Part shown: one piece after another, positions 42,643-54,360 of the stretch
How positions within the stretch are numbered: the stretch's first letter is position 1
Layout: the number at the start of each line of letters is the position of its first letter
Translations under genes and position numbers: made by a program
Assembly (NCBI GenBank): GCA_000727475.1
Contig: KL647296.1
Coordinates: 2,470,845 to 2,534,844 of the forward strand
Direction of reading: 5' to 3'
DNA length: 64,000 bases
Origin: Sarcocystis neurona
Lineage: Eukaryota > Apicomplexa > Conoidasida > Eucoccidiorida > Sarcocystidae
Notes under the pieces: generated by a model
Database searches by the model: none
What the model saw: the letters and a program-made list of their open reading frames with translations, nothing else
Told to the model about the DNA's origin: nothing

Positions 42643-44605
42643 GTGGTCGGCCGTGGTGTAGTTGCTTGTCCATTCACTAGCAAGACGAGGAGCGCTGGTA
42701 CCAACGCTGAGTTTCCCCTCAGCTTACTACTGCACCAAAGGCCGAGAAACACTAAGAAACGGGGAAGTAGAAGGAGCTGGTATCCAGTTGAAGACGTGTC
42801 GGAGATTCACACGGGCGACCTAGGTGAACCAAGTTTACAAGGCAGGAGGAAGTATTACAAGAATCGAAAAAGGGAAAATGTAGCAAGATTTCTACAAAGG
42901 GTACATTGCAGATACGTAAACAACACGGAGAAGCATTGAAATACGCGTAGACACCGGAGCAATACTGAGTTGAAACATGACTAGGTCGGTTGGAAAATGT
43001 CGAACCTCCGCGTAGGCGTGTCGGTACAAATCTGATGACTACGAGAAACACTAGCGGTGGGGACAGACCTTGGGAGAGAAAGGGACTTCCACAGGTCAAC
43101 GGGTCTGCTTATAAAGACATGGAGTTACAACAGGTAGCATTCGATGTGTCCGCTGTGAACACTGGAGAATGCATACTCCATGTAAGTACGCAGTTGTGTA
43201 GCCCTCTGTGTAGACTTGCAGGCGTAGTTGTGAAGGAGTAAATAAGAAAGAAAAGTACCGGGCCGCAGCTGCTGATAGTTCTTCAGTCGTGGAGCAGCTG
43301 TTCGTCTCGCAGTGTCAGTAATGCGGCGACGTAGCAACTCCGGGAAAAATATGCCCACAGCCCAGTTCGTGGTAGGGTGTCGCTGCCTAGGACTATTTGG
43401 CGAGACGCTGCTCGCCAGAGGAAACAGGGGGAACACACAGTACTTCACACACCTGTTTTTACTGCTGTGAATGACATAGAAGCCACCTCGCACAACAAAA
43501 CAGGGGACAATCAAGACACGGTGATCAGCCGTACATGTGTGGACGACGTTCGCGTACACCAGAAGAGTATACCTGGCATAGGTGAGCGTAGACGGTACGT
43601 GTACGTCTGCGCGCGGATGCACGTATGTATAAGCATCTTCACGTATATGGTGATTTCTTGTGGTATACGCGTAGCTACAAGGAAAACCGTAGACAGGCTA
43701 CTAAGACGAGACCCGGTGAGCGAATCGTAGCGGCAGCGTGGCAAGATTACCAAGTTGCAGACGTGTGAATGTAAAATGTATGCGAGACTTGGAGACGTTT
43801 ACCACTACGTGAGAGAGAGAGAGAGGGAAAGAACAAACGAGAGAGTGACAGAAACGGATATACGTGGATACGTGTGCACATCTTTCGACGGAAAGACGGT
43901 GTATGTGTGTTCGCCGCCGGCGTACAGACGCCTAATGGGAAGTATAATAGGGCAAACAAGTACACATGCGTGACGTAGTTGTGAGGAATACTTGAAAAAG
44001 TCGAGGGAAGAGAGGGGAATTACGCGGAAAATAACTCTGCAGACCGGAAAGCGGAGTTGAGTGGCATTCAAGTTGCATACTAGAGAGATGGTGAAACGCA
44101 TCCCGTTTTCGATCCATGTGTATATTTGTACATACTGCACTGTATTTACTCATTAGCATGGTGAATGTTAGTGGAAGAGCTACTGTAGTCTACATCTGGA
44201 TTTATATGTTTATCAACAGCTCATTTACTCATAAACATTCATAACGTAGACGGGCTAGTGTAGTCTGCATATGGACTGTGTTTATCAACAGCTCATGGGA
44301 ATACTGAGTGAGATATGTCTACCTTGCGTATACGTCCTCCTGCCGCTGTACATCTAATTAGAATGTACGCACGTATGTATAGACGTACGGGTAGTTGTAC
44401 CTGCTGATTGATGCTCATAATTACAGGCGGACCTCCCTAAAAGTTTTCTTGCATTCAAGACGGTCTTGGGTGTTGTTTCGTCAAGTCGTTCCTGTGCAAA
44501 CGCGGTTTCTCCCCCGTCGAATTAATCTGGAATACCACTTCTGCGGACGCACCCATGACCTTTCCCTTTCTGGTGTCGTGGGAGGTACAGAAAGTGCAGG
44601 ACACT
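42643..44605 (+). mobile_element. Possible decayed Ty3/gypsy-like retroelement
   Basis: Three short matches to retroelement motifs occur in order on the plus strand but in different frames. RVDTGAILS at about 42945 resembles the retropepsin D-T/S-G-A site. ISRTCVDDVRVHQKS at about 43540 resembles the reverse transcriptase Y-x-DD-V-L-V-H-S strand. GFSPVELIWNTTSADAPM at about 44496 resembles the integrase C-terminal SPfEL...P region. Intervening frames, 42643-42939 and 42990-43241, are protein-like but unassigned. The spacing is shorter than in an intact element and no long terminal repeats were seen. Each match is weak on its own. Confidence 0.25.
44145..44295. repeat. Two-copy tandem repeat of 72-79 bp
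   Basis: Units at 44145-44223 and 44224-44295 share TTTACTCAT, a TAGTCT(A/G)CATxTGGA core and the ending TTTATCAACAGCTCA. Confidence 0.7.
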
Positions 44606-45018
44606 GTATTTCCGCACAGGCATGTATAGGTTTGTGCGACATAAAAAGGCATATAATTATTTACGTACTTCTGCACACATACGCCTGTGCAACGTATTTT
44701 ATGTGCTCGTACACATATTGTCGCACTGGCAGACATACGCGGATGTGTGGCCTTCTTCGGCGGCTGCTACGGGCTCTACGTACACCGTTTTCAAGCTCAA
44801 TTTAAGGTGAACTGCTTTTTTCCTGTTTCTCGGTGAACGCATGTTGCTTTCTCTCACAGTTTGTCCTTAAGGCGGGCAGCTGCGGCAAGTTCGTAGATTT
44901 TTAGTAAGTGTGAATTGCTGTGTGTCTCTCTGTGGGATGGCAGACACGCGCGTGTGGAGAAACCAAGGCGACTACTAGGAGACTCAAGAAGACGCAGATC
45001 GGCGTCTCGGTGTTTCCC
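44460..45018 (+). CDS. Candidate plus-strand small exons
   Basis: Exon-like segments on plus are 44460..44584 (acceptor TTCAAG, donor GAG|GTACAG), 44733..44806 (acceptor GGCAG, donor AAG|GTGAAC), 44860..44903 (acceptor TCTCACAG, donor TA|GTAAGT or stop TAG) and 44943..45018 (acceptor ATGGCAG, donor CCCA|GTAAGC). Segments two and three join in phase 0 as CVAFFGGCYGLYVHR...FVLKAGSCGKFVDF. Alternatively, in a second consistent frame, they read STYTVFKLNL. I could not fix one chain. The first segment carries the possible integrase motif. Confidence 0.3.
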
Positions 45019-45210
45019 AGTAAGCTAAAACATATAAATATATTTACATATATATATATATATATATGTGTTTGCGTAAGTGAGTGTATATGTCATTGTT
45101 TGATCGAAGGCAGTGTGCACGCAGGTGAACTCAGAAGGTCAAGGTGAAGACGCCATCAACTACGTGCACATGTGTGTGTGTACACCTGTGCATGGACAAG
45201 GGGTTGAGGT

Positions 45211-45447
45211 ACGTGAATTTGAGTGCTTCAGTGTATATGGAGAGGCGCATATGAACCTGTGTATACCTAGGTATATGTATGTGCATGCGTTGGTGTTTCC
45301 GTATGTTTATATATATAGGTGGGTAGATAGATACGCAGGTACATGAATTTAAGTGCATCAGTTTATACGGAAAGGAGTATATGGACCTGTGTTTACCTAT
45401 GTATATATATATATATATGTATGCACGGATGCTTCCATATGTATGAA
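45211..45447. repeat. ~130-bp tandem repeat, 1.8 copies
   Basis: ACGTGAATTTGAGTGCTTCA at 45211 recurs as ACATGAATTTAAGTGCATCA at 45341, and the matching continues through GACCTGTGTxTACCTA. Confidence 0.75.
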
Positions 45448-45533
45448 TACAGAAGATGGACTGTGTTTGCGTTTTCACCGTCGGTGGATTCTACGTGATA
45501 TCAAAAATCTTCTCTTATTTTATCTCTGCAGGT

Positions 45534-45930
45534 CACTGTGAAACTTCAGTCCAAAAAGATGCAACTACTGTTTCTCTGAGTTTGTTGTCTTGATAACCAA
45601 CACTCCCTGGGCAAGGAGTGTATGTATGTATATGTATATGTATATGTGTGCGTGTGTGCGCATGCAGCTACCTCTGTATATAAATACATGTATATGGTTG
45701 TGCTGATTTTTTCGTTTTCCTGCGGTAGAAGACGTGAGTTCCGCTCTGCTGAAACAAGTGTATCTACACCGTAGAAAAGACGAAAACCGAAAACTCCAGT
45801 TTCCTGCTTTCCTTTGCTCGCAGTGCCCCTGCCCTTGTGGAAAAAAAAAATTTGTGTGCGTGTCTCATGTGCCTCTGTTTCTCTTACCCAGTGGAACGAG
45901 ACAGAGGTGCACACAGATATGTAAATAGAA
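45534..45930 (+). CDS. Two candidate plus-strand exons
   Basis: A strong acceptor TTATCTCTGCAG precedes 45541, where one frame reads HCETSVQKDATTVSLSLLS and a stop. A second strong acceptor, TTTTCCTGCGGTAG, precedes 45731, where DVSSALLKQVYLHRRKDENR runs on to a cysteine-rich CSQCPCPCGKKK and a TAG near 45928. Donors were not identified, so the chain to 46314 is unproven. Confidence 0.25.
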
Positions 45931-46313
45931 TCGCGTCGAGAACGAGACGAAAAGAAAGACATACGTATATATATATATGTATATTCGTGTATACATACAC
46001 ATCTATATATATGCATAAGTGTGTGTGTATATATATATATTTTCGTGGGTGGTGCATTGTTGACCGCATACTAGCGTCCCGAGTGTTCAAACACGTACTG
46101 GCATGAACACATTTGTTTATCCACCATGAATAACCACACATAAGTATATATACTTATATATATATGTGTATATATGAGTGGATACATGTACGTGTAATAT
46201 ATATATATACGCGGAGAGAGAGAGATTCACATACTACTTCACCGTTCAGTTGAAACTTTTATTCAGGGAAGCAGGAGCGGTACTTTTCGTTGTGTCCGCG
46301 TTTTTGTTTGCAG

Positions 46314-46665
46314 ATACCTTTTCGTGGCCCCCCTCTCCCCAAGGACTTTTTCTACCAGAGTCTTTGCTGTTGTTGTCTCATCTCCCTATCTCTCTGCTCC
46401 ACCTTCCCCGCTGTCTTGCGCGTGCCCGTATGCTCCTGCGTCTTCACTCTGCTGTCGTGTGTATTCTGCGTCTGCGTCTCACGTGCTGGCCTCCAGGCGC
46501 ATTTCTTTCGCCCCGCCGCCCTCTGCTGCGTTGCAGTGCTCCTTTGACGTGTGTCTTCTCGTTGTCTTCTACATTTTCACCATTGCGGCTTTTCTGTTGA
46601 TTTCTTCGTATTACTATTCTTTGTCCTCTCTCCTCGCACGAACTTCGCGCTCCTTCTCAGCGTGA
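46314..46665 (+). CDS. Candidate terminal exon with transmembrane helix
   Basis: The acceptor GTTTTTGTTTGCAG at 46313 is strong. One base plus 116 codons follow before TGA. The first part is P/S/A-rich (YLFVAPLSPRTFSTRV, APPPSAALQ); near the end is one hydrophobic helix (SFDVCLLVVFYIFTIAAFLL) and a short S/R tail. Two other plus frames are also open because of pyrimidine bias, but only this one has a clean membrane segment. Likely the C-terminal part of a single-pass membrane protein; identity unknown. Confidence 0.35.
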
Positions 46666-46699
46666 AAGTGTTCCGTTGCTTCCTTCCCCCTTGGTCTCC

Positions 46700-49600
46700 G
46701 CAATCTTCTCTGTTGAAGCGGCACACCTGGGGAATTCCTCAATATAAAGCGACGCGAACAAAGGACCGCCACTTCTTCACGTCGCAGCTTTTAAAGGAAA
46801 AAGGAAGACTTGTCTGAATAAAGTTTTTTGCCTGCGTCTTTCTCGAAACTCTTCCACGACGCCTCTCTGTGTGTACCTACCTGCACGGCCGAGTGCGTGC
46901 GCTGGAGAAAAGGAAGAGCTGTAGAGAAGAAAACCGGAACTGACTGCAAAGCAAACTACCATGCATGGACTGCAACCGACAAAAAAAGTTAAACGTAGAC
47001 AAAGAGGTAGAGGACCGTCTTCGCAGAAGAGACGGCCCTTTTTGCCAGCCAAATATGTGCGCACACAAGACGTAGACACACGCGCTACATGCACAGATGT
47101 ATAAACTGATATATGTGTGTATATATATATGTACGTTTGTGTAAGCTTAACGATTACACAGACAAAGGTGCATACGTTTGTATATGTGTATATTGATACT
47201 TACATTTATGTGTGTATCGATATAGCCTGTACTAGAACACGTATGCCGCCACACAATAAATGCATACGTATATATATAAATATATGCATGTACGCGTCTA
47301 GAAGCACACAAACGGAGAGGTGTATACATTGATACATACATATGTGTTCTGAAATATAAACTCCTGCGTATGATAAAGACACTCTTGTGGGCGTATGTGT
47401 ACGTTTACACGTGTGGAGGTCCAGACATTCGTAGACGCGTTGTCAAACTAGGTGCCAGCAGCAGCCGACGCAGTTCGAATCAGACGCCTCACAGATATAC
47501 TCCCCTGCGCGGGCATGCAGAGATAGAAACAGGAAAATTTACTTTTATGTACACACACGTAAGGTTTGTGCGTCCTCCTATATCATATGTAGATGTATGT
47601 GTTGAAGTGTGTATGCGTAGGTGTACGTTGTAGTTCGAGTACGTGTATTTGCGTGGCCACCTGATGCTCGCTGGCCCGGGTGACTATCCCGTAACCTGCG
47701 TATACGGAACCGAATTGTTCTGTACATATATATATATATATATGTATAAAAGTCCTGCGTACGTACATATATACAGATACACACACACGCACACGTTTTA
47801 CAGGCATATAATAATATATATATATATGTATAGGAGAGAGTACAAAAAGGTACAAGCGTGTACGACTGCAGCTAGGCCCGAGTAATTCGTGAGTGGGAGG
47901 CAGAAGTATTTTCCCCGTGCTGTGTGTGTACGCCGCACACGCGTGTATCTTTTTGACGGAGAAGTCACGTTTTCTGCATGCGGCAAGAGTGTCAAGGAGT
48001 CTGCTCCTCCGGGAAGTGACGCGAAACATGGGAAGAGACAGGAACTACTAGCTGCGTCGTCTTCGCATGCGCTTCGGACACACCTGCCCACGCAGATTCA
48101 CGTGTAGACTCTATTTGAGAAGTACTTCGTACGTGCCACGAGATACGCATTTTCCCGTCTACATATGTGTCTCCTTGCTCACGTGCGGCTATACATACGT
48201 GTACATACAACTGCATGTTGGGGTCTTCGACGTGCCCATATACAAATACGTGTATACATATGTATATGGGTGTCTAACGAAATGTCATATGTATATATAG
48301 ATGCAGCTGGATACTACAAAGGTTTACATCTGCATATGTAGATATAAACGTATATGTGTAAAGGCATGCTGGGAAGCTAGACATACAGAGAGATAGGTAT
48401 ATTTTTTTGTGAGGAAGAACCATAGTTAAATTCACTGCTACGTATACGTATTGAAACGCACGTAAATGCATATACGTCCAAGTACGTACATATTTGAACA
48501 TGCGGGCCCTGTCATGCACGTAAGTGGATATGCGACGCATGCGGAAGCGCTTGCACGTGCGAAAGTGGATTACTGCGTACATCGGCCCCGCGTACACGAA
48601 ACCTTTGTGGTCCTCGTAGTGTGTCTATGTGTGTATGTGTGTGTGCGCTGGGGAGCGTGTCCATATACGTATCTGTGTATACATATACATACATAAGAAA
48701 TATGTACATATATATATATGTATGTCTGCATCTTTCCCACACAGCAGAGAAACCTTATACCTACGTGTGTGTGTGTGTGAGAGAGAGAGTAGAAATGTCC
48801 TCTCGAGAGCATATGTATATAGTGTATACACATTCGTATGTGTAAAAATATATGCATGTATAAGTAGAGAGAATTCATAGAGTACGTACTTTGTCCGTAT
48901 GCCCAGGCGGAGGCAGACGTGTACGTTTGGATAGACTGCGAGGTTGAGAGAAAAAGGAAGCTTCCCAGAAGGCAGGGAGATGTTTAAACCTTCGCGTCTT
49001 TTTTTCTTCTCTTCTGACCTAATAAGACTGATGTGAGGAGGCTCCTATTCTATTCGCACTATACAGCAACGCAAGTAGAACCGTCCTCTTCCAAGACTTT
49101 CTATACGACGCCGATTCCACTTGCCACGGCTCCGTGCGACCCTCTTCTCTAGGTGTACGCACCTGCTTACATCACTTTTCTTCTCTTTAGCGAACAAGTT
49201 CTGACACGACGCCTGTAGTCTGTTAAGTCCTTACTTCTGCCTTCTTACGATAGAGACGAAAGGCACCTATAACTAGACACCTATACATATGTATATACAC
49301 ATATAAGTGGGGGGGTTACACGCTCTTGAGACGCGACGCCTGCGCTGCATTGACTCTCCACCAAGTCCTTTTCTCGATAGGAGAAGGAAGAGGCATCAAC
49401 CTAACCACATACATAAGTATGTATATATATCTATGTGCATGTATATATATATATATATATATATTGCTGGAGTGAGAACGCCCTCACAGGGGCCTTCTTG
49501 TCTTTCAACTTATATGTCTCTGACCTGCCCTGAATATACCTGCGTACTATTCGTACAGGGAGAACATATATGAGATAGAGTCTCCGTTGTTGAGATTTTC
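46700..49600. other. No gene assigned; TATA and unique sequence
   Basis: Alternating TATA/GTAT arrays (47110-47340, 47720-47840, 48240-48340, 48640-48730, 49420-49465) and balanced unique sequence. Open frames up to about 150 codons are mostly repeat-derived. No RNA gene seen. Confidence 0.5.
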
Positions 49601-49889
49601 GCATGTACGTAAGTGGAAAGGAGAGACGAAGTGGCAGGGAATGCCTGTGTGAAGTGTAAGGTAGGGCCTGCGCGGACCAAGGTGCTTTTGGTGCTTGACA
49701 AAGGAAGTAAGCAAGGAGAAGAGAACCGCAGAAGCAAGTTGGGCACGAAGAAGGTTGCGTAACGTCGCTCGCGCAGTCGAAACGGCGGCAGCAGCAGAAG
49801 GAAAGGAGAATCTGCAAAAATAGAGGACGGCGGCATTAAGGCAGCAGAATAGCAGCAGCACTTAAAACAGATCGGGAGTAACCCTGCAA

Positions 49890-50190
49890 ACAGCAGCAAC
49901 AGCGGAACATTGAGCAGCAAAAGCAACAGCCGCAGCCGATCGTCAGCAGCAACACCAGCTGATCGTCAGCAGCAGCAGCAGTCCGAGTAACGGTAACGGC
50001 AATTTCACCAGCAGCGGAGAGGGTGTGACCGGGTGCGGCGGCGCCAGGCTAACAGCAGGGGCAGCAGTCGAAGTCAGCGAAGCAGCAACTGGAGCAGCAG
50101 CAGCGACAGCAGTCCGAGTCACAAGAGCACAGGCATTAAAACAGCCGCAGCAGCAGTGCGCGCGGCACGGCAGCAGCAGGCGCCGTGTAG
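49890..50190. repeat. CAG-type tract upstream of the four-helix protein gene
   Basis: Degenerate CAGCAGCAACAG tract. A TAG in frame with the following gene lies at 50188-50190. The tract could be 5' untranslated or promoter-proximal sequence. Confidence 0.7.
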
Positions 50191-50226
50191 GAGAGCAGGT
50201 GGCTCTGTATATTGAGTTTTTTAAAG

Positions 50227-53200
50227 ATGGTCATGACAGCAGGAGGCGGGCCGCCTTCGGGAGGGGTGGCAGTGGCGGCTGCAGGCACTGACTCTACGTA
50301 TTTGGACGCAGGAGACGACCGGGAAGCAGGAGCACATGCGTTGTCGCTTAGAGAGACAGGCGGCGGGAGAGCAACAGCGTCGTCGATGCTGGCGACCTCG
50401 TCGCATTCGGATTCAGCAGAAAGTGTAGATTATCCGCCGCTGCCGGTGTTCAAGCAGTCGGTTTCTTCAACTTTGACTGGTCCTGGGAGCGGCTCTTTCT
50501 TAATGAATGGGAACGGCTACAACAGCAGCTCTCCCGGAGGAGGAGGAGGCACAGCAGCAGGCGGTGCTGCAGCCAAAGGCAAAGGAGCAGCAGGTCGAGG
50601 AGCAGGTGGAGGAGGAAGGGCAGCAGCGGCAGCGAAGGACGAGCGAGGAAAGACACCACGAGATAGAGGAGGAGAAAGGGCGAGGAACACGGGGACAGCT
50701 GGAAGGCCGGTGATGTCGCTAGGCAGCAGCAACATGAAAATGCGAAGTGCAGGAGCGGCAGGAGCGGCAGGAGCGCCAGGAATGATGACCCCACATGAGG
50801 GAGCAACCAGAGGCCGGGCTCCTCCTTCTGCGCCGCTGGGAGGAGGAGGCGCGGGGAGTCGCGGTGGCAGCGTCGGCGGTGGCGGTGCAGCAGCAGGAGG
50901 AGGAACAGCAGAGACAACAGGTGAGACGGGTGCCGGATCGGGAGGAAAAGGCGGGTGGACGACTCTTTTTCGTGGACGTTCGCGAGAAAGCGGCAGTGGA
51001 GAAACAGCAGAACGCCGCTTTTTGATAAGGAATCATAACGCGGGCGGCGCAGCAGGAGCCGCAACAGCAGCAGGAAGCACCGAGGAAGGCGGGGCAGCAG
51101 CACCAACAGCCACGGCACTGCCAGCGCTTCTTCGACTAGGAAGAAGGGGACGCCGAAGTGGTGCCGGGGGTGGGGTGGAGCAGCAGGACTTGGAGCAGCA
51201 GAAAGCGGGAAAGGAGCAGAAGGCGAAGCAGTGGATTGTCGGGGGTCTGCTGATTTACTGCGTCCTGGGGATTTTAGTCCTCTATTGCATTTCGTATGCA
51301 AACATTGAGTGGTGCTGTATATTTGTTATTTTTGGCGTGGTCGTTGGCGGCATGGGCTTGTACGGGCTACGACAGTCCAGCCGGTTGCTGCTGCTCATCC
51401 ACGTAGGGGCTGCTGTTGTGCTGCTGGTCACTCTCTTTGTCGCCTGGTGCTACAATATCTACGTGCTGCTGGGTGCAATCGATATTCTTCTCGCGTCGTC
51501 CTGGCCTCCGCTCCATCACCAGCAGTTCAAGTACTACTACAGCATCCCTACGGCGTACGAGTCGCCCCCGGCGCCTTGGGTGGAAGAGGTGCTGCTCATG
51601 AGGCTGCAGTATCCTTCTGAGGATGCTGCAGGAATTCGTAAGTTGATTGGCGAGCAGGAGCCGACCAGCAGTGACAGCAGCAGCAGCAGACGCAGAAGAA
51701 GGAAGGCCGCTTCGACGACGCGCACACCAAGCAGCGACGGCACCTCCGCACCACAAGGAGCGGAACCCCCGACACCAGCAGCACCAGAGCGCGAAAGTCC
51801 TCGTGAAACCACCGCCTCTTCAGGAGGGACGGGAGAAGGAACAGGTAAAGCAGCCGGAGCAACAGCAAAAACTCAAGCGGCGGAAGGGAGAGACGCAACG
51901 GCAACGACGCCAGCAGCAGAGACGAGAGGCGGTAAGGCAACCAGAAGAAGACTTGGGAGTGCGGAAGAGACAGAGGCTGCAGCACTCGAGCAGAGAGGAG
52001 GTGGAGGAGCCGCAGTGGTGAGGGCAAGACACTGGCAAAGAGAAAAGGTACACAGACACGGCGCTGGTGAGACAGAGCCATCTGCTCTGCCATGGAGACG
52101 GCGCCTCGAGGAGACGAGACGCGCGAGCCGGAGACGAGACACATGGCCACGACTTGATGAGGATCGGGACGAGAGCGAAGGGGGCAGAGGCAGCAGGGGG
52201 GCACCGCAGTGGGGAGGATGGGGGAAAGCAACACCTCTACGAGCTGCGGTAGGAGGAGACAGGGAGGATACAAGAACATGGGAGGGCTACACAGCAAAAC
52301 GCGAAGGGATGTGGCAACAGGAGCGCAGCAGAGACGGACTGCGCCGTCGTTTAGGAGAAGTTGCTGCTCCTGGAGCTGCAACAGCTCCAGACGTGCCCTT
52401 CCTTCCACCACCACGCGACGTGCCAGGAAGGGAAGAACCCCGCAGGTGGACACCGCGGCGTCGTGTTTTACCAAGGAGGCGAGTGGGAGCCGAAAAACCG
52501 GGGACAAAAGAAGAGGAAGCGAAGAGAGGAAATGAAGAGGAAGCAGCAGCCGAGCCGAATCGCATTCCTACTCAGCTTGGACTTGCTGCGGCTCCGCGTA
52601 GCAGGGAGATTGTTGACGCCGCCCCTGCTGCGGCAGGCCCACGTCCTGCTCCAGCTGCTGCCGCGGCGGCTGATCCTACGTCGCCGGAGACGGCAGAAGA
52701 CGGGTCTGCGGCAGGACAGCAGCTGCGCGGCAGCGGACCAGGGTATAAGCAGCTGCAGGAGGAGAACGGCGAGAAGAACGAAGGCGAGAGACACGCAGAG
52801 GAAGAAGCGCAGGAGGACGTTGAGCCGGCACCGATGTCTGAGCCCCGTGCTGCTAGCGGTGCTGCAAATTCGCTTTCTTCGACACTTTCGCTGGCCGCAG
52901 AGCAGGCCGCGGCCACAGGAGGAAGAGGAGAACTGCTGGAACAAAGCAGCTATACGGAACGAGACGCCAAGGGCCGCGAGCTGATCAGAGGCTGTGTAGA
53001 AGGAGCAGAAAGAAACTCGAATTTCCTCAACGACGCAGCGCGTGCAATGTCCTCACTGGCGACGCGAGGCTGGCTCTGTGCCTTCGCCAGGGCAGAGGTT
53101 ATCCCATTCCACCGCTGGCCGGTAGACTGCAGCAACGAGTGCGGCTACGCATTCCTCGACACTGGCCACGACCTGCATGCGTCGAACTACTACGACATGA

Positions 53201-53433
53201 CCCGAGTTGCCGAGTATCTTATACAAGTCTCATCACTGCCACCCAAACGCATGCAGGAGTGCGTGGACTATGCGGCCTCTACCGTTTGTTCGATAAAGAA
53301 TCGCAACTTCTTTGTTGTCTGGGTGGTGCTGTTGCTTTTTTGGCTTCTCCTCGCCTGTATCGCCTGCTGCGGAATTCTCCCTTTTTCTCTCTACAACACC
53401 GTGCAAGTCATCAAAGGCCTGCCGCAGCCTTAG
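50227..53433 (+). CDS. Four-transmembrane protein with tetraspanin-like layout
   Basis: ATG at 50227 follows an in-frame TAG at 50188 and opens 1068 codons to TAG at 53431. Residues 1-335 are a G/A/S-rich, basic tail with no signal peptide. Helices lie at about 336-358 (WIVGGLLIYCVLGILVLYC), 361-381, 387-415 and 1028-1053 (FFVVWVVLLLFWLLLACIAC). Between helices 3 and 4 is a loop of about 610 residues, starting with an ordered YYYSIPTAYESPP part. It continues through about 430 residues of R/E/A/G-rich low complexity and ends in a cysteine-containing part (DCSNECGYAFLDTG, QECVDYAASTVC). Short gap, short gap, long loop is the tetraspanin arrangement, but the CCG signature is absent and the loop is several times the usual size. 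Function unknown; presumably plasma or organelle membrane. No introns are needed. A second ATG at 50233 is possible. Confidence 0.9.
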   Translation: MVMTAGGGPPSGGVAVAAAGTDSTYLDAGDDREAGAHALSLRETGGGRATASSMLATSSHSDSAESVDYPPLPVFKQSVSSTLTGPGSGSFLMNGNGYNSSSPGGGGGTAAGGAAAKGKGAAGRGAGGGGRAAAAAKDERGKTPRDRGGERARNTGTAGRPVMSLGSSNMKMRSAGAAGAAGAPGMMTPHEGATRGRAPPSAPLGGGGAGSRGGSVGGGGAAAGGGTAETTGETGAGSGGKGGWTTLFRGRSRESGSGETAERRFLIRNHNAGGAAGAATAAGSTEEGGAAAPTATALPALLRLGRRGRRSGAGGGVEQQDLEQQKAGKEQKAKQWIVGGLLIYCVLGILVLYCISYANIEWCCIFVIFGVVVGGMGLYGLRQSSRLLLLIHVGAAVVLLVTLFVAWCYNIYVLLGAIDILLASSWPPLHHQQFKYYYSIPTAYESPPAPWVEEVLLMRLQYPSEDAAGIRKLIGEQEPTSSDSSSSRRRRRKAASTTRTPSSDGTSAPQGAEPPTPAAPERESPRETTASSGGTGEGTGKAAGATAKTQAAEGRDATATTPAAETRGGKATRRRLGSAEETEAAALEQRGGGGAAVVRARHWQREKVHRHGAGETEPSALPWRRRLEETRRASRRRDTWPRLDEDRDESEGGRGSRGAPQWGGWGKATPLRAAVGGDREDTRTWEGYTAKREGMWQQERSRDGLRRRLGEVAAPGAATAPDVPFLPPPRDVPGREEPRRWTPRRRVLPRRRVGAEKPGTKEEEAKRGNEEEAAAEPNRIPTQLGLAAAPRSREIVDAAPAAAGPRPAPAAAAAADPTSPETAEDGSAAGQQLRGSGPGYKQLQEENGEKNEGERHAEEEAQEDVEPAPMSEPRAASGAANSLSSTLSLAAEQAAATGGRGELLEQSSYTERDAKGRELIRGCVEGAERNSNFLNDAARAMSSLATRGWLCAFARAEVIPFHRWPVDCSNECGYAFLDTGHDLHASNYYDMTRVAEYLIQVSSLPPKRMQECVDYAASTVCSIKNRNFFVVWVVLLLFWLLLACIACCGILPFSLYNTVQVIKGLPQP

Positions 53434-53639
53434 CCACATCGCACAAGCAAAAAGCTGCAAGAGCGTTGGACACATCCGTTTTGAGAGAAAATTGTCTAAA
53501 TTTTTCTACGAAGTGGGGAGGGGTTGCGTTCTGTTTCATGCGGTGATCCACGCTGAATCTTGCCGTGTGTGGTCAAACGTTGCTTGTCTTTAGAAGCCGC
53601 AGGAAAAAACACAGAGGGGTTGGCGGCGCAGCAGCTCAC

Positions 53640-54360
53640 GCAACCCGAGGCCGTGGTTGCGTAGTCAGAAAGAGGACAAGGAAAGGAAACTAGGAGTAGA
53701 CGGAGGAGGAGGGTAAGAAGAATGTAGCGCAGAAACAGAAAAAAATCGACAGAAGGAGGAGGAGGAAGATAGAGTTTGCGCGCAGGTTGGAGACACGCAG
53801 GAGCGATGGCGAGAAGAAAGTTGCACAAAGTCGTTTCGAAGGAACTGGCGTAAGAAGGAAAGAAACATGAAGAGACTCTACAGACGATGAAGAGGAAAGA
53901 AAGAAAAAGCAAAACAGGCGAAGAAGGAAGGGGAGACTCGGTACTGCGCGAAATACGTCTATAGGAGGATCCCCGTCTCCGCTTTGTAGACAGACAGAGG
54001 CAGGGATAGACACAGAGAGATAGAAGTACATAACGGTGTCTGTCTTCACAAAGAGAGAGAGACAGCAGCATAACGTCTGTGTCGGTGGACGCACGTGTGT
54101 CTAGATTCGTTGGGAGAGAAGAGGAAGAGAGAAACGGAGACAGAAAAGTGATCAAGAATGAACTCGGCCAAAAAAGGTGAATTGGGAAGAATTGTTTCGC
54201 AGGAAAAGAGTCAGGAAGAACTGTGAAAAGAAAGCGACTCAAGAAGAGGTAGTTAAAGATAGCCCCGATAGAGAACTGAGAAATCACGGATGAAGAATTG
54301 TCGTCAAAAACAAAATGATTCAACTACGAAAGAGAAACCGACTCAACAGTACGATTGAAG
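53640..54360. repeat. Purine-rich tract downstream of the four-helix gene
   Basis: GAAGGAGGAGG/AAAGAAG run. The 275-codon minus-strand frame across it is F/S/L-rich and explained by base bias. Confidence 0.6.

Noticed and set aside
44733..44806. Third possible filamin strand (STYTVFKL) on the plus strand
   Set aside because: Four residues of similarity only, with no neighbouring filamin motifs, and another frame of the segment is equally protein-like.
51596..52507. 303-codon minus-strand frame inside the four-helix gene
   Set aside because: Shadow of the GC-rich low-complexity part of the plus-strand gene.
53496..54323. 275-codon minus-strand frame
   Set aside because: Opposite a purine-rich tract; F/S/L-rich and without motif, so explained by strand bias.
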